From assembly GCA_052244495.1 (NCBI GenBank), contig JBQPXH010000001.1: a stretch of 64,000 bases of DNA; one strand, written 5' to 3'. Below the pieces are notes generated by a model that worked only from the letters and a program-made list of their open reading frames with translations, was not told where the DNA came from and did no database searches. Both the position numbers and the translations under genes were made by a program. The number at the start of each line of letters is the position of its first letter. Within the stretch, counting starts at the first letter, position 1. Positions 24,005 to 33,493 of this stretch are shown here, in pieces. The DNA is from Cereibacter_A sp052244495 (lineage in GTDB: Bacteria; Pseudomonadota; Alphaproteobacteria; Rhodobacterales; Rhodobacteraceae).

Positions 24005-27000
24005 ATGCTCGCCGCCATCCCCCAGCCGACCCTCTCCCAGGATCTCGACGAGGCGGGCCTCGTCGCCCGACTGATCGAGCAGGCCGACCTTCCGCCAGAG
24101 GCGCGCGCCCGTATCAGCGCCCGAGGCGCCGATCTGGTGCGCCGCATCCGGAAGGGCTCGCGGCCGGGGCTGATGGAGGGGTTCCTCGCTGAATACGGTC
24201 TGTCCACCGAAGAGGGGATCGCGCTCATGTGCCTGGCCGAAGCGCTGCTGCGAGTGCCGGATGCGGGGACGATGGACGCGCTGATCGAGGACAAGATCGC
24301 GCCCTCGGACTGGAACCGGCATCTGGGCCGCTCGGCCTCGAGCCTCGTGAACGCCTCGACCTGGGCGCTGATGCTGACGGGCAAGGTGCTCGACGACCGC
24401 GAACCAGGCGTGGCGGGGCACCTGCGCGGCCTCGTGCGGCGGATGGGCGAGCCGGTCATCCGCAAGGCGGTCGCCCGCGCGATGAAGGAGATGGGCCGCC
24501 AGTTCGTCCTCGGCGAGACGATCGAGACCGCGATGGACCGCGCGGCGGAACTGGAGGAGCGCGGCTATACCTACAGCTACGACATGCTGGGCGAGGCGGC
24601 CCGCACCGAGGCCGATGCCCGCCGCTACCATCTCGCCTATTCCCGCGCGATCACGGCCATCGCCGCGGCGGCGAAGAGCCGGGACATCCGCGACAATCCG
24701 GGGATCTCGGTCAAGCTCTCGGCGCTGCATCCCCGTTACGAGGTCGCCAAGCGCACCCGCGTGATGGCCGAGCTTGTCCCGCGCGTGACGGCGCTGGCAG
24801 GGCTCGCGAAGGCCGCGGGTCTCGGCTTCAACATCGACGCCGAGGAAGCCGAGCGGCTCGACCTCTCGCTCGACGTGATCGAGGCGGCGCTGGCCGAGCC
24901 GTCGCTCGCGGGCTGGGACGGGTTCGGCGTGGTGGTCCAGGCCTACGGCCGGCGCGCGGGCGAGGTGCTCGACCGCCTCTACGGCATGGCCGCGCGACTC
25001 GATCGCCGGCTCATGGTGCGGTTGGTGAAGGGCGCCTACTGGGACGGCGAGGTGAAGCGGGCGCAGGTGCTGGGGCTCGCGGATTTTCCGGTCTTCACCC
25101 GCAAGCAGGCGACCGACGTGAGCTACATCGCCCAGGCGCGCAAGCTCTTTGCCATGTCGGACCGGATCTATCCGCAGTTCGCCACGCACAATGCCCACAC
25201 GGTGGCCGCCATCCTCGAGATGGCCGGCGGGCGTCCTTTCGAGTTCCAGCGCCTGCACGGCATGGGCGAACGCCTGCATGACCTCGTGCTGACCGAAGAG
25301 AAGACGCGCTGCCGGATCTATGCGCCCGTGGGCGCACACCGGGATCTCCTCGCCTATCTCGTGCGGCGGCTGCTGGAGAATGGCGCCAATTCGAGCTTCG
25401 TGAACCAGATCGTGGATGAGGGTGTGAGCCCCGAGACGGTGGCCGCCTGCCCGCTGACGGCGATGGAGGCGCTGGTGCCGGCGCGCAACCCGGTGCTGCG
25501 GACGGGGCTCGAACTCTTCGGCGCAAGGCGCAACTCGCGCGGTTTCGACCTCGCATCCCCGTCCGATCTCGCGCTGATCGAGGCCGCGCGCGCACCGCAT
25601 CGCACCGCGCTCTTCGATGCGCGGCCACTGTTGGCGGGCTCGCTCGCGGGCGGACAGCGGGCGCAGGTGAGCAACCCCGCCACCGGCGCGCGCGTCGGCA
25701 ACGTGATCCCGGCGAGCCTGCCGGATGTCGAGACGGCGCTGCATTATGCCGTGCCGTGGGAGGCCCGCCCCGAGGACCGGGCCGCGGTCCTGCGCCGGGC
25801 CGCCGATCTTTACGAGGAGTCCTTCGGCCCGATCTTCGCTCTGCTCGCACGCGAGGCCGGCAAGACCCTTCCGGATGCCGTGGGTGAGCTGCGCGAGGCG
25901 GTCGATTTCCTGCGCTACTATGCCGCCGAAGGCGAGCGGCTGGCGGCGGAGCCGCTCGGCACGGTGGTCTGCATCAGTCCCTGGAACTTCCCGCTCGCGA
26001 TCTTCACCGGACAGATCGCGGCCGCGCTGATGGCGGGCAATGCGGTGCTTGCCAAGCCCGCCGAGCAGACACCGCTGATCGCGACGCGGGCGGTGGAGCT
26101 TCTGCACCGCGCAGGCGTTCCCGCGACTGCGCTGCAACTCCTGCCGGGGACGGGCGAGACGGTCGGCGCGGCCCTGACGCGGGACGCGCGGATCGCGGGC
26201 GTTGTCTTCACCGGCTCGACCGGGACGGCGCTGGCGATCCGCCGGTCGATGGCCGAACATCTCGATCCCGCCGCGCCGCTGATCGCCGAGACCGGCGGGC
26301 TGAACGCGATGATCGTCGATTCGACGGCCCTGCCCGAACAGGCGGTGCGCGACATCCTCGCCTCGGCCTTCCAGTCGGCGGGTCAGCGCTGTTCGGCGCT
26401 GCGCTGTCTTTACCTGCAGGAGGACGTGGCCGAGGGCGTGCTCGAGATGCTCTTCGGCGCGATGGACGAGCTGCAGCCGGGCGATCCCTGGGAACTGGCG
26501 ACCGACATCGGCCCGGTGATCGATGCCGAGGCGCAGGCGGGCATCCGGGACTGGATCGAGGCCGCGCGCGCCGAGGGGCGGGTCCTGAAGGAACTGCCGT
26601 CTCCGGCAGAGGGCACCTTTGTCGGCCCGACCGTCCTCCGTGTGGGGTCGATCGCCGAGATGGAGCGCGAGATCTTCGGGCCCGTGCTGCATGTGGCGAC
26701 CTTCCGGGCGGCGGATCTCGACCGGGTGATCGCCGAGATCGATGCGACCGGCTACGGGCTGACCTTCGGGCTGCATTCGCGCATCGATGACCGAGTGCAG
26801 GCCGTGGTCGCGGGGCTGCGGGTCGGCAACATCTACGTCAACCGCAACCAGATCGGCGCAGTCGTGGGCAGCCAGCCCTTCGGCGGCGAGGGGCTCTCGG
26901 GCACCGGTCCGAAGGCGGGCGGACCGGCCTATCTGGCGCGCCTCTGCCGGCGCCCGGCAAAGGTTGCCGATGCCGGGCAGGCCGCGATGGCAGCCGGCGA

Positions 27001-27448
27001 GGACAGGGTGCAAGCCGCGCTCCGCGGCCTTGCGGGCAGGGTGGGCGCGCCGCTCGGCACGCGCGCGATGCCGGGCCCCACGGGCGAGTCGAACCGGCTG
27101 TCGCTCTTCTGCCGTGCGCCGCTCCTCTGCCTCGGCCCCTCCGCCGCGGACGCCTCGGCGCAGGCCGAGGCGGTACGGGCGCTGGGTGGGCTTGCGGTCG
27201 AGGCGCCGGGCCTGCCGCCCGGGGCGCTGGCCCGCCTCGAGGGCTTCTCGGGCGTCCTGCACTGCGGCGGGGCCGAGGCCGCAAGGCCGCATGCGCTGGC
27301 GCTGGCGGGGCGTGAGGGGCCGATCCTGCCGCTGATCGCTGGCATGCCCGACGAGGCCCATGTGGCGGTCGAGCGTCACGTCTGCATCGACACCACCGCG
27401 TCGGGCGGCAATGCCGAACTGCTGGCGGCGGCCTCGGGTCCGGCCTGA
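24005..27448 (+). CDS. putA: Bifunctional proline dehydrogenase / L-glutamate gamma-semialdehyde dehydrogenase
   Basis: Oxidises proline to glutamate in two steps. At 1147 residues it carries an FAD-dependent proline dehydrogenase barrel (about 130-460; ISVKLSALHPRYE, RLVKGAYWDGE), then an NAD-dependent aldehyde dehydrogenase domain (about 540-985; ISPWNFPLAIFTGQ, IAETGGLNAMIVDS, catalytic Cys in SAGQRCSALRCLYL), and a C-terminal extension to 1147. The N-terminal ribbon-helix-helix DNA-binding domain of E. coli PutA is absent, so this PutA is not its own repressor; the adjacent AsnC-type gene fits that. Substrate channelling between sites is known for the family. Confidence 0.96.
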   Translation: MLAAIPQPTLSQDLDEAGLVARLIEQADLPPEARARISARGADLVRRIRKGSRPGLMEGFLAEYGLSTEEGIALMCLAEALLRVPDAGTMDALIEDKIAPSDWNRHLGRSASSLVNASTWALMLTGKVLDDREPGVAGHLRGLVRRMGEPVIRKAVARAMKEMGRQFVLGETIETAMDRAAELEERGYTYSYDMLGEAARTEADARRYHLAYSRAITAIAAAAKSRDIRDNPGISVKLSALHPRYEVAKRTRVMAELVPRVTALAGLAKAAGLGFNIDAEEAERLDLSLDVIEAALAEPSLAGWDGFGVVVQAYGRRAGEVLDRLYGMAARLDRRLMVRLVKGAYWDGEVKRAQVLGLADFPVFTRKQATDVSYIAQARKLFAMSDRIYPQFATHNAHTVAAILEMAGGRPFEFQRLHGMGERLHDLVLTEEKTRCRIYAPVGAHRDLLAYLVRRLLENGANSSFVNQIVDEGVSPETVAACPLTAMEALVPARNPVLRTGLELFGARRNSRGFDLASPSDLALIEAARAPHRTALFDARPLLAGSLAGGQRAQVSNPATGARVGNVIPASLPDVETALHYAVPWEARPEDRAAVLRRAADLYEESFGPIFALLAREAGKTLPDAVGELREAVDFLRYYAAEGERLAAEPLGTVVCISPWNFPLAIFTGQIAAALMAGNAVLAKPAEQTPLIATRAVELLHRAGVPATALQLLPGTGETVGAALTRDARIAGVVFTGSTGTALAIRRSMAEHLDPAAPLIAETGGLNAMIVDSTALPEQAVRDILASAFQSAGQRCSALRCLYLQEDVAEGVLEMLFGAMDELQPGDPWELATDIGPVIDAEAQAGIRDWIEAARAEGRVLKELPSPAEGTFVGPTVLRVGSIAEMEREIFGPVLHVATFRAADLDRVIAEIDATGYGLTFGLHSRIDDRVQAVVAGLRVGNIYVNRNQIGAVVGSQPFGGEGLSGTGPKAGGPAYLARLCRRPAKVADAGQAAMAAGEDRVQAALRGLAGRVGAPLGTRAMPGPTGESNRLSLFCRAPLLCLGPSAADASAQAEAVRALGGLAVEAPGLPPGALARLEGFSGVLHCGGAEAARPHALALAGREGPILPLIAGMPDEAHVAVERHVCIDTTASGGNAELLAAASGPA

Positions 27449-27662
27449 GGCCCGTGACCCGCCGTTTTGCCCCCATCGCTGCGAGCTGACGAGCCGCGGG
27501 TTGGCGCCTGGGCCGGACCCATTACTGCGTACGCCGCGAACCCGGCATGAGGGACACCCATCCCGGCCCGAAGCGGCCTTATCCTTCCGCTCTGCCAGCG
27601 TCCGGCAGGCGCGACCTCCCCTCGGCGCTTGACGGCGCGCCGAGGATGGGAAACGCTGCGCC

Positions 27663-28403
27663 ATGTTCCCGATCCGCGACCACAATCCCTCGGGCCGCAC
27701 GCCCTATGTCACCTATGCGCTGATCGTGGCGAACGTCCTGATCTTCCTCGTGATGCATTACGGCTCGACCTCGACCGTGGCGTTGGAGGCGGCCTTCTTC
27801 GAATGGGGGCTGGTGCCTGCCGAACTGCTTCAGGGGACGGGCTACGAGGGCATCCTCACCTCGATGTTCCTGCATGGCGGATGGGCGCATCTGCTGGGGA
27901 ACATGCTCTTCCTCTATATCTACGGGGACAATCTCGAGGATGTGATGGGGCACTGGGGCTTCTCGGGCTTCTACCTTCTCTCGGGCTTCGCCGCCGCGGC
28001 GGCGCAGGTCGTGGCGGATCCCTTCTCGTGGATCCCGATGGTCGGCGCCTCGGGGGCCATTGCGGGGGTGATGGGCGGTTACCTGCTGCTCTTTCCCCGG
28101 GCGAAGGTCGATGTGCTGATCATCATCATCATCTTCTTCCGTATCATCCCGGTGCCGGCCTTCATCCTTCTCGGCTTCTGGTTCGCCTTCCAGGTCTTCT
28201 CGGGCGTCGCGGTGCCGACGGACCAGGGCGGCGTGGCCTACTGGGCCCATATCGGCGGCTTCGCCGCGGGCCTGCTGCTGACGATGCCGGTGTGGATCGC
28301 GCGCGGCGGGCCGGCCTTCTGGCGGCGCACCCACGGCCTGCCGCCGCATCCCGAGGCGACGCTGCCGCGCTCGAATGTCCCCCTCGTGCGGAGGCGGCGA
28401 TGA
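27663..28403 (+). CDS. Rhomboid-family intramembrane serine protease
   Basis: A 246-residue protein with about six membrane helices. The catalytic serine is in GASGAIAGVMGGY (GxSG), the histidine in AHIGGFAAG, and the conserved LHGGWAHLLGNMLFLYIYGDN forms the second helix with the oxyanion histidine and asparagine. It should cleave single-pass membrane proteins within the bilayer; the substrate is unknown. The longest consistent start is ATG 27663. The stop overlaps the GFA-domain gene by 4 nt. Confidence 0.93.
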   Translation: MFPIRDHNPSGRTPYVTYALIVANVLIFLVMHYGSTSTVALEAAFFEWGLVPAELLQGTGYEGILTSMFLHGGWAHLLGNMLFLYIYGDNLEDVMGHWGFSGFYLLSGFAAAAAQVVADPFSWIPMVGASGAIAGVMGGYLLLFPRAKVDVLIIIIIFFRIIPVPAFILLGFWFAFQVFSGVAVPTDQGGVAYWAHIGGFAAGLLLTMPVWIARGGPAFWRRTHGLPPHPEATLPRSNVPLVRRRR

Positions 28404-28756
28404 GGGGCACCTGCCATTGCGGCGCGGTCGAGATCGAGGTGGAACTGCTCCACGGACTTGCGGACGCGCGTCGCTGCGACTGCTCCTTCTGCCGGAGGCG
28501 CGGCGCTGTCGCGGTGACGGCCCGGCTCGGCGACCTGCGGGTCGTGCGCGGGGCGGAGAACCTCACGCTCTATCAGTGGGGCACGAAGACGGCGAGGCAC
28601 TGGTTCTGCCGGACCTGCGGGATCTACACCCACCACCAGCGCCGCTCGAACCCCGAGGAGTATGGTGTGAATGCGGCGATCCTCGAAGGCGTCAACCCGC
28701 GTGAGCTGGGCGAGGTGCCGTGGACGGACGGGGTGAACCACCCTTCGGACCGCTGA
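28400..28756 (+). CDS. GFA-family (CENP-V-type) zinc protein
   Basis: A 118-residue zinc-binding protein. Cysteine pairs in order are CHC near residue 5, CDCSFC near 30 and CRTC near 77, the pattern of the GFA (glutathione-dependent formaldehyde-activating) fold. Most such proteins have no demonstrated formaldehyde activity, so the fold name is given rather than a reaction. ATG 28400 overlaps the rhomboid stop (ATGA), showing translational coupling. Confidence 0.88.
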   Translation: MRGTCHCGAVEIEVELLHGLADARRCDCSFCRRRGAVAVTARLGDLRVVRGAENLTLYQWGTKTARHWFCRTCGIYTHHQRRSNPEEYGVNAAILEGVNPRELGEVPWTDGVNHPSDR

Positions 28757-28906
28757 TGGAAGGGGACGCCGCAAGCGCCAGCGCGACTGTTGCCTTGCCA
28801 GGCGGAGGCAGTCCCGATCGTCGTGCGCCTGAAGGCTGCGTGGCCGCGGTGCCGGACCGCCGGATGGTCCGGTCGAAGCGGAAGTTCCCTCGGGACCGCG
28901 GGCGGC

Positions 28907-29692
28907 TCACTCGCCGCGGATGATCTTGCGGAAGGGCTCGAACAGGTTCTGGTTGCCGCAGATGAGCGAGCCGTCGATCGGGTTCTGGCCTTCGCGGATG
29001 CCCGAGATTAGGCCGCCCGCTTCGCGCACGAGAACAACGCCCGCCGCCACGTCCCAGGCGCTCACCCCGCGCTCCCAGTAGCCGTCGTATCGACCGCCCG
29101 CCACATAGGCGAGGTCGAGCGCCGCCGAGCCCCAGCGCCGCACGCCCGCGCAGGTGGGCATGAGCCGGGCCAGATCCTGCAGCGTCGCGGGCAGGGTGGG
29201 GCGGCCGCCGAAGGGCACGCCGGTGGCGAAGATCGCCTCGATCATGTTGCGCCGGCCCGAGACACGCAGGCGGCTCTCGTTCATCCAGGCGCCGGCGCCC
29301 TTCTCGGCCCAGAACATCTCGTCCTTGGCGGCGTCGAAGATCACGCCCGCGACGATCTCGCCCTTGTGTTCGAGGGCGATCGACACCGCCCAGTGCGGCA
29401 GGCCGTGGAGGTAGTTGGTCGTGCCGTCCAGCGGATCGACGATCCAGCGCCGGGTCGGGTCCTGTCCGGCCGTCTCGCCGGTCTCCTCGCCGAGCCAGCC
29501 GTAGGTCGGGCGGGCGCCCATCAGTTCCTCGCGGATGATCCGCTCGGCCTCTCGGTCGGCCTTCGAGACGAAGTCGCCCGGTCCCTTGGCCGAAACCTGA
29601 AGGTTCTCGACCTCGCGAAAGTCCTTCACGAGCGAGCGGCCTGCCTTGCGGGCGGCCTTGATCATCAGGTTGAGGTTCGCGCTGCCTTGCAT
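28907..29692 (-). CDS. suhB: Inositol monophosphatase family protein (SuhB-like)
   Basis: A 261-residue magnesium-dependent phosphatase. The metal motifs are GEETGE, DPLDGTTNYLHG and WDVAAGVVLVREAGG, the three classic IMPase signatures. E. coli SuhB also acts in rRNA antitermination, but whether that holds here is unknown. The start at 29692 (MQGSANLNLMIKAARKAGRS) matches the family; an ATG five codons earlier is possible. The gene follows the PiT gene on the same strand by about 125 nt, with a hairpin between. Confidence 0.9.
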   Translation of the reverse strand: MQGSANLNLMIKAARKAGRSLVKDFREVENLQVSAKGPGDFVSKADREAERIIREELMGARPTYGWLGEETGETAGQDPTRRWIVDPLDGTTNYLHGLPHWAVSIALEHKGEIVAGVIFDAAKDEMFWAEKGAGAWMNESRLRVSGRRNMIEAIFATGVPFGGRPTLPATLQDLARLMPTCAGVRRWGSAALDLAYVAGGRYDGYWERGVSAWDVAAGVVLVREAGGLISGIREGQNPIDGSLICGNQNLFEPFRKIIRGE

Positions 29693-29760
29693 CCGTCCGG
29701 GCTCCATCCGTTCAAGGGCGCTGCTATAAGGCCCGTCGCCGCGGAAGGGAAGGGAGGAAC

Positions 29761-29791
29761 GCAGCCCCTCGCCCGCGGTGCGGGGGGCTGC
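29761..29791 (-). terminator. Hairpin after the PiT transporter gene
   Basis: GCAGCCCC (29761-29768) pairs perfectly with GGGGCTGC (29784-29791). On the minus strand it is followed by a pyrimidine-rich GTTCCTCCCTTCCC stretch. It lies 26 nt beyond the stop of the transporter gene. Confidence 0.55.
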
Positions 29792-29816
29792 CGCGCGGTC
29801 GCGGGTGCGCCGTGCC

Positions 29817-31337
29817 TCAGTTGCCGAGGCTGTGAAGCGCGAGGAAGATCGCCGCCGACAGCAGGGCGGTCGCGGGCACGGTCACGACCCAGGCCGCCCC
29901 GATCGTCAGGAAATGTGCGCGGCGGACGAGCTTGCGGCGCTTGCGTTCCTCGGGCGGCAAGGGCTTGCCCTTGATCAGGCCGAGGGCGCGGCTGCGGCGC
30001 TCGGCCTGCCATTCGCGGTAGAAGCCCACGCCGAAGATGCCGCCCACGGCGATGTGGGTGGACGAGACCGGCAGGCCCAGAGCCGATGCCACGATGACCG
30101 TGATCGCCGCCGACAGCGCCACGCAATAGGCGCGCATCGGGTTCAGCTTGGTGATCTCGGATCCGACCATGCGGATCAGCTTCGGCCCGAACAGCACGAG
30201 GCCGAAGGAGATGCCGCCCGCACCGATGATCATGACCCAGAGCGGGATCGCGACCTTGGCGGCCATGTCGCCGGCCGAGACGACATGCACGATCGCCGCG
30301 AGCGGGCCCACCGCATTGGCCACGTCGTTCGCGCCATGCGCGAAGGAGAGAAGGGCCGCGGAGACCACCAGAGGCAGGCCGAAGAGCTTCTTCAGCGACT
30401 TCTTCCGGTTCTCCAGCCCCTCGGACTGGCGCCGCACCAGCGGACGGGTGAGGAAGACCGTGACGAGGCCCGTGCCGAGACCGATCAGCAGGGCTGTCGG
30501 AAGATCGACATCCATGACCTTGCGCAGGCCCTTCAGCGCCAGATAGGCCGAGAAGGCGGCCGCCATCACTCCGATCAGCAGCGGCACCCAGAAGCGGGCG
30601 GCGGCGATCTTGTCCGCGGCGTCGATCAGCCTGTGCTTGATGAAGGCGAGGAAAAGGGCTGCGAAGACGCCGCCCAGCACGGGCGAGATCACCCAGCTGG
30701 CCGCGATCTGGCCCATGACCGGCCAGTTCACCGCCGCCATGCCCGCGGCCGCGATGCCCGCGCCCATGACGCCGCCCACGATGGAATGGGTGGTCGAGAC
30801 CGGCGCGCCTATCGCGGTCGCCACGTTCAGCCAGACGGCGGCCGCGATCAGCGCGGCCATCATGGCCCAGACGAAGATCCCCGCCTCCGCGACCGAGGCC
30901 GGATCCACGATCCCGCCCGAGATCGTGCTGACCACGTCCCCGCCCGCGATGAGGGCGCCTGCCGTCTCGAAGACGGCGGCGATGGCCAGGGCGCCGGTCA
31001 TCGTCAGCGCATTGGCGCCCACGGCCGGACCCATGTTGTTGGCCACGTCGTTCGCGCCGATGTTCAGCGCCATGTAGGCACCGAAGGCCGCGGCCGCGAC
31101 GATGACCAGCGCGTTCGGCGTGCCGCCCACGATGACCGAGGCGGCGACGCCCGCCAGCACGATGAAGACGAGCGCCACCCCGAGCGAGAGCAGCGGACGG
31201 CCGACGAACTGCCCGGCCTGCTCGAGCTGGACGATCCGTTTGAGGTCCTTATCGAGGGTCTTCCACTGGTTGATCGAGGGACGCGCTTCGTCGGGCGATG
31301 CCGTCGTTCCGGCAGGTCGGATCGGTGGGAGGGTCAT
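29817..31337 (-). CDS. PiT-family inorganic phosphate transporter
   Basis: A 506-residue inner-membrane symporter with about ten to twelve helices. The duplicated PiT signature is clear: GANDVANNMGPAVGAN near residue 90 and AHGANDVANAVGPLAA near residue 335. Members move phosphate (as a metal complex) with protons; the family also includes sulfate carriers, so the substrate is by homology. A cytosolic N-terminal extension of about 55 residues precedes the first helix. ATG 31337 (MTLPPIRP) is preferred over longer in-frame starts. No phoU-like gene is adjacent. Confidence 0.92.
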   Translation of the reverse strand: MTLPPIRPAGTTASPDEARPSINQWKTLDKDLKRIVQLEQAGQFVGRPLLSLGVALVFIVLAGVAASVIVGGTPNALVIVAAAAFGAYMALNIGANDVANNMGPAVGANALTMTGALAIAAVFETAGALIAGGDVVSTISGGIVDPASVAEAGIFVWAMMAALIAAAVWLNVATAIGAPVSTTHSIVGGVMGAGIAAAGMAAVNWPVMGQIAASWVISPVLGGVFAALFLAFIKHRLIDAADKIAAARFWVPLLIGVMAAAFSAYLALKGLRKVMDVDLPTALLIGLGTGLVTVFLTRPLVRRQSEGLENRKKSLKKLFGLPLVVSAALLSFAHGANDVANAVGPLAAIVHVVSAGDMAAKVAIPLWVMIIGAGGISFGLVLFGPKLIRMVGSEITKLNPMRAYCVALSAAITVIVASALGLPVSSTHIAVGGIFGVGFYREWQAERRSRALGLIKGKPLPPEERKRRKLVRRAHFLTIGAAWVVTVPATALLSAAIFLALHSLGN

Positions 31338-31451
31338 TCCTGGCCTGTCATTAAACCTTCGCGCGGCGGAGGTAGCCTCTCTGCGCCCTTCGGGCAATCC
31401 GATTCCGACCGGAGGACCAGTCTCCGGCGGCATCCAAAAGTCAGGTTTCCC

Positions 31452-32357
31452 TCAGATCCGTTGGAGCTTTACGGGCTCGGTCCGGCCCAGGCGCAGGAAA
31501 TGTGCCATGAAAGGCTTCATGGTATCCTCGGCACGGGTGGCGGCATAGAGCCGCTTCGTCACCGTCTCGGGGCCGAGTGGCCGGGTGACGAAATCCGCGT
31601 GGCTTCGGATGTCGCGCAGCACCCAGTCCGGCAGGACCGCCACCCCCCGATTCGATGCGACCAGCATCAGGATCACCGCCGTCAGCTCGACCTGCCGGGT
31701 GCCGCGCGGCTCGACCTTCGCCGGCGTCAGCACCTCGGTGAACACGTCCAGCCGGTCGCGCGAGACCGGATAGGTGATGAGCATCTGGTCGCGGAAATCC
31801 TCGGCCGAGATGAAGGGTTTCTCGGACAGCGGGTTCGCGGCGGCGGCCACGAAGGTCGGGTGATAGTCGAAGAGCGGGTTGAAGGTCATGCCCTCGACCG
31901 TGACCGGATCCGAGGAGATCACGAGGTCGACCTCCTCCCGCATGAGTGCGGGCAGCGCCTCGAAGGCGAGGCCTGCGCGGATGTCCACGTCGATCTCGGG
32001 CCAGGCGTGGCGGAAGAGCTCCAGCACCGGGAACAGCCATTCGAAACATGCATGGCATTCAATGGCGATATGCAGTCTTCCGGTCCGGCCCGAGCGCAGC
32101 GCGCGGAACTCGTCCTCGAGCGCGTCGATCTCGGGCAGGATGCGTTCGGCCAGCCGCAGCATCCGGATGCCGGCAGCCGACAGCTTCAAGGGCTTGGAAC
32201 GCCTGACGAAAAGCTCGATGCCTGCCTGGTCTTCAAGGCCCTTCACCTGATGCGACAGGGCCGACTGGGTCATGTTCAGCATGTCGGCCGCACGCGCCAG
32301 ACCTCCCGCCTGATGGATCGCGCGAATGGTGCGCAGGTGGCGGAGTTCGAGGTGCAT
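31452..32357 (-). CDS. metR: LysR-family regulator MetR
   Basis: A 301-residue LysR-type activator. The helix-turn-helix is at residues 18-37 (GGLARAADMLNMTQSALSHQ), followed by the linker and a periplasmic-binding-protein-like sensor domain. It is divergent from metF across 94 AT-rich bases, the usual metR/metF arrangement; MetR responds to homocysteine in enterobacteria. ATG 32357 (MHLELRHLRTIRAI) matches the family; the frame is open further upstream only because the intergenic bases lack stops. The C-terminus (HFLRLGRTEPVKLQRI) is complete. Confidence 0.9.
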   Translation of the reverse strand: MHLELRHLRTIRAIHQAGGLARAADMLNMTQSALSHQVKGLEDQAGIELFVRRSKPLKLSAAGIRMLRLAERILPEIDALEDEFRALRSGRTGRLHIAIECHACFEWLFPVLELFRHAWPEIDVDIRAGLAFEALPALMREEVDLVISSDPVTVEGMTFNPLFDYHPTFVAAAANPLSEKPFISAEDFRDQMLITYPVSRDRLDVFTEVLTPAKVEPRGTRQVELTAVILMLVASNRGVAVLPDWVLRDIRSHADFVTRPLGPETVTKRLYAATRAEDTMKPFMAHFLRLGRTEPVKLQRI

Positions 32358-32451
32358 GTTACAAATCGCCTCATATTGATCTTGAGCATTATGAATTTGT
32401 CTCACATGGCCGATGCTGCCACAAGAGAGGCAAGGAACAGGAGACAGTCCC

Positions 32452-33318
32452 ATGGCCAGACCGCGCATCTCGTTCGAGTTCTTCCCGCCGCAGACGCTCG
32501 AGGCGTCCTTCCGGCTGTGGGAGACGGCGCAGATGCTGGCGCCGTTGCAGCCCGACTTCGTGTCGGTGACCTACGGTGCGGGCGGAACCACGCGCAAGCT
32601 GACCCATGACGCGGTCGAGACGATCCACAACCATTACAAGCTGAATGTTGCGGCGCATCTGACCTGCGTCGATGCAACGAAGGCCGAGACGCTCGAGATC
32701 GCAAACTCCTATGCCGAGGCGGGCGTGACCGAGATCGTGGCGCTGCGCGGCGATGCGCCGAAGGGCGCCGACCGGTTCACGCCGCATCCGGAGGGCTTCG
32801 CGAGTTCGGTCGAGCTGGTCGAGGCGCTGGCGGCGACGGGGCGCTTCACGCTCCGCGTGGGCGCCTATCCCGAGCCGCATCCCGATGCGGCCGACACGCT
32901 CGCCGACGTGCGCTGGCTCAAGCGCAAGATCGAGGCCGGGGCGACCTCCGCCATCACGCAGTTCTTCTTCGAGGCCGAGACCTTCCTGCGCTTCCGCGAC
33001 CTCTGTGCGAAGGAGGGGATCACCGCGCCGATCATCCCGGGCATCCTGCCGATCGAGAACTGGTCCGGCGTGAAGAAATTCGCCGCCCGCTGCGGCGCCC
33101 GGGTGCCGAACTGGCTGGACGAGGCCTTCGACCACGCAAAGCGCGACGACCGCGAGGAGATCTTCTCGGTCGCCCTCTGCACCGAGCTCTGCGACCGGCT
33201 GCTGTCGGAAGGGGTGGAGGATCTGCATTTCTATACGCTGAACCGCCCGACGCTGACCCGCGAAGTCTGCCATGCCTTGGGCATCCTGCCCGAAGTGGCG
33301 CTGCAGAACGTCGCCTGA
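32452..33318 (+). CDS. metF: 5,10-methylenetetrahydrofolate reductase
   Basis: A 288-residue FAD-dependent enzyme that reduces methylene-THF to methyl-THF for methionine synthesis. The start MARPRISFEFFPPQT holds the catalytic-glutamate motif FEFFPP; other marks are VTYGAGGTTR, HLTCVD, ALRGDAPKG, ITQFFFEAETFLRF and PGILPI. The length is that of bacterial MetF. ATG 32452 is preceded by AGGAACAGGAGACAG. The gene ends in a strong hairpin terminator and is divergent from metR, which probably activates it. Confidence 0.96.
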   Translation: MARPRISFEFFPPQTLEASFRLWETAQMLAPLQPDFVSVTYGAGGTTRKLTHDAVETIHNHYKLNVAAHLTCVDATKAETLEIANSYAEAGVTEIVALRGDAPKGADRFTPHPEGFASSVELVEALAATGRFTLRVGAYPEPHPDAADTLADVRWLKRKIEAGATSAITQFFFEAETFLRFRDLCAKEGITAPIIPGILPIENWSGVKKFAARCGARVPNWLDEAFDHAKRDDREEIFSVALCTELCDRLLSEGVEDLHFYTLNRPTLTREVCHALGILPEVALQNVA

Positions 33319-33340
33319 CCCGTTGCGCCTCAGGCCGGAA

Positions 33341-33374
33341 ATGCCGACGCCCGGGATGTCCCGGGCGTCGGCAT
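33341..33374 (+). terminator. Terminator of metF
   Basis: A perfect 16-bp inverted repeat (33341-33356 with 33359-33374, ATGCCGACGCCCGGGA and its complement) with a 2-nt centre, followed by TTCATATT. In RNA the loop would open to 4-8 nt. It lies 23 nt past the metF stop. Confidence 0.85.
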
Positions 33375-33493
33375 TTCATATTCGTGCAAACCTGCGTCCC
33401 ATGCCTGCGGGCAGTGCCCGACCCTGAGCGTCGCGCCACAGGTCGGGCGAGGGCGCCGGTCCCGAGCCTCGGGAAGGGGCCGAAGCGCCTGCC

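Noticed and set aside
23963..27700. Open frame of over 1200 codons on the minus strand opposite putA
   Set aside because: It is a GC-rich shadow of putA: composition is dominated by Arg, His, Gly and Ala with no family signature, while the plus strand encodes a full PutA.
29778..32609. Long plus-strand frame opposite the PiT transporter and metR
   Set aside because: Charged low-complexity shadow with no domain; both opposite-strand genes have clear signatures.
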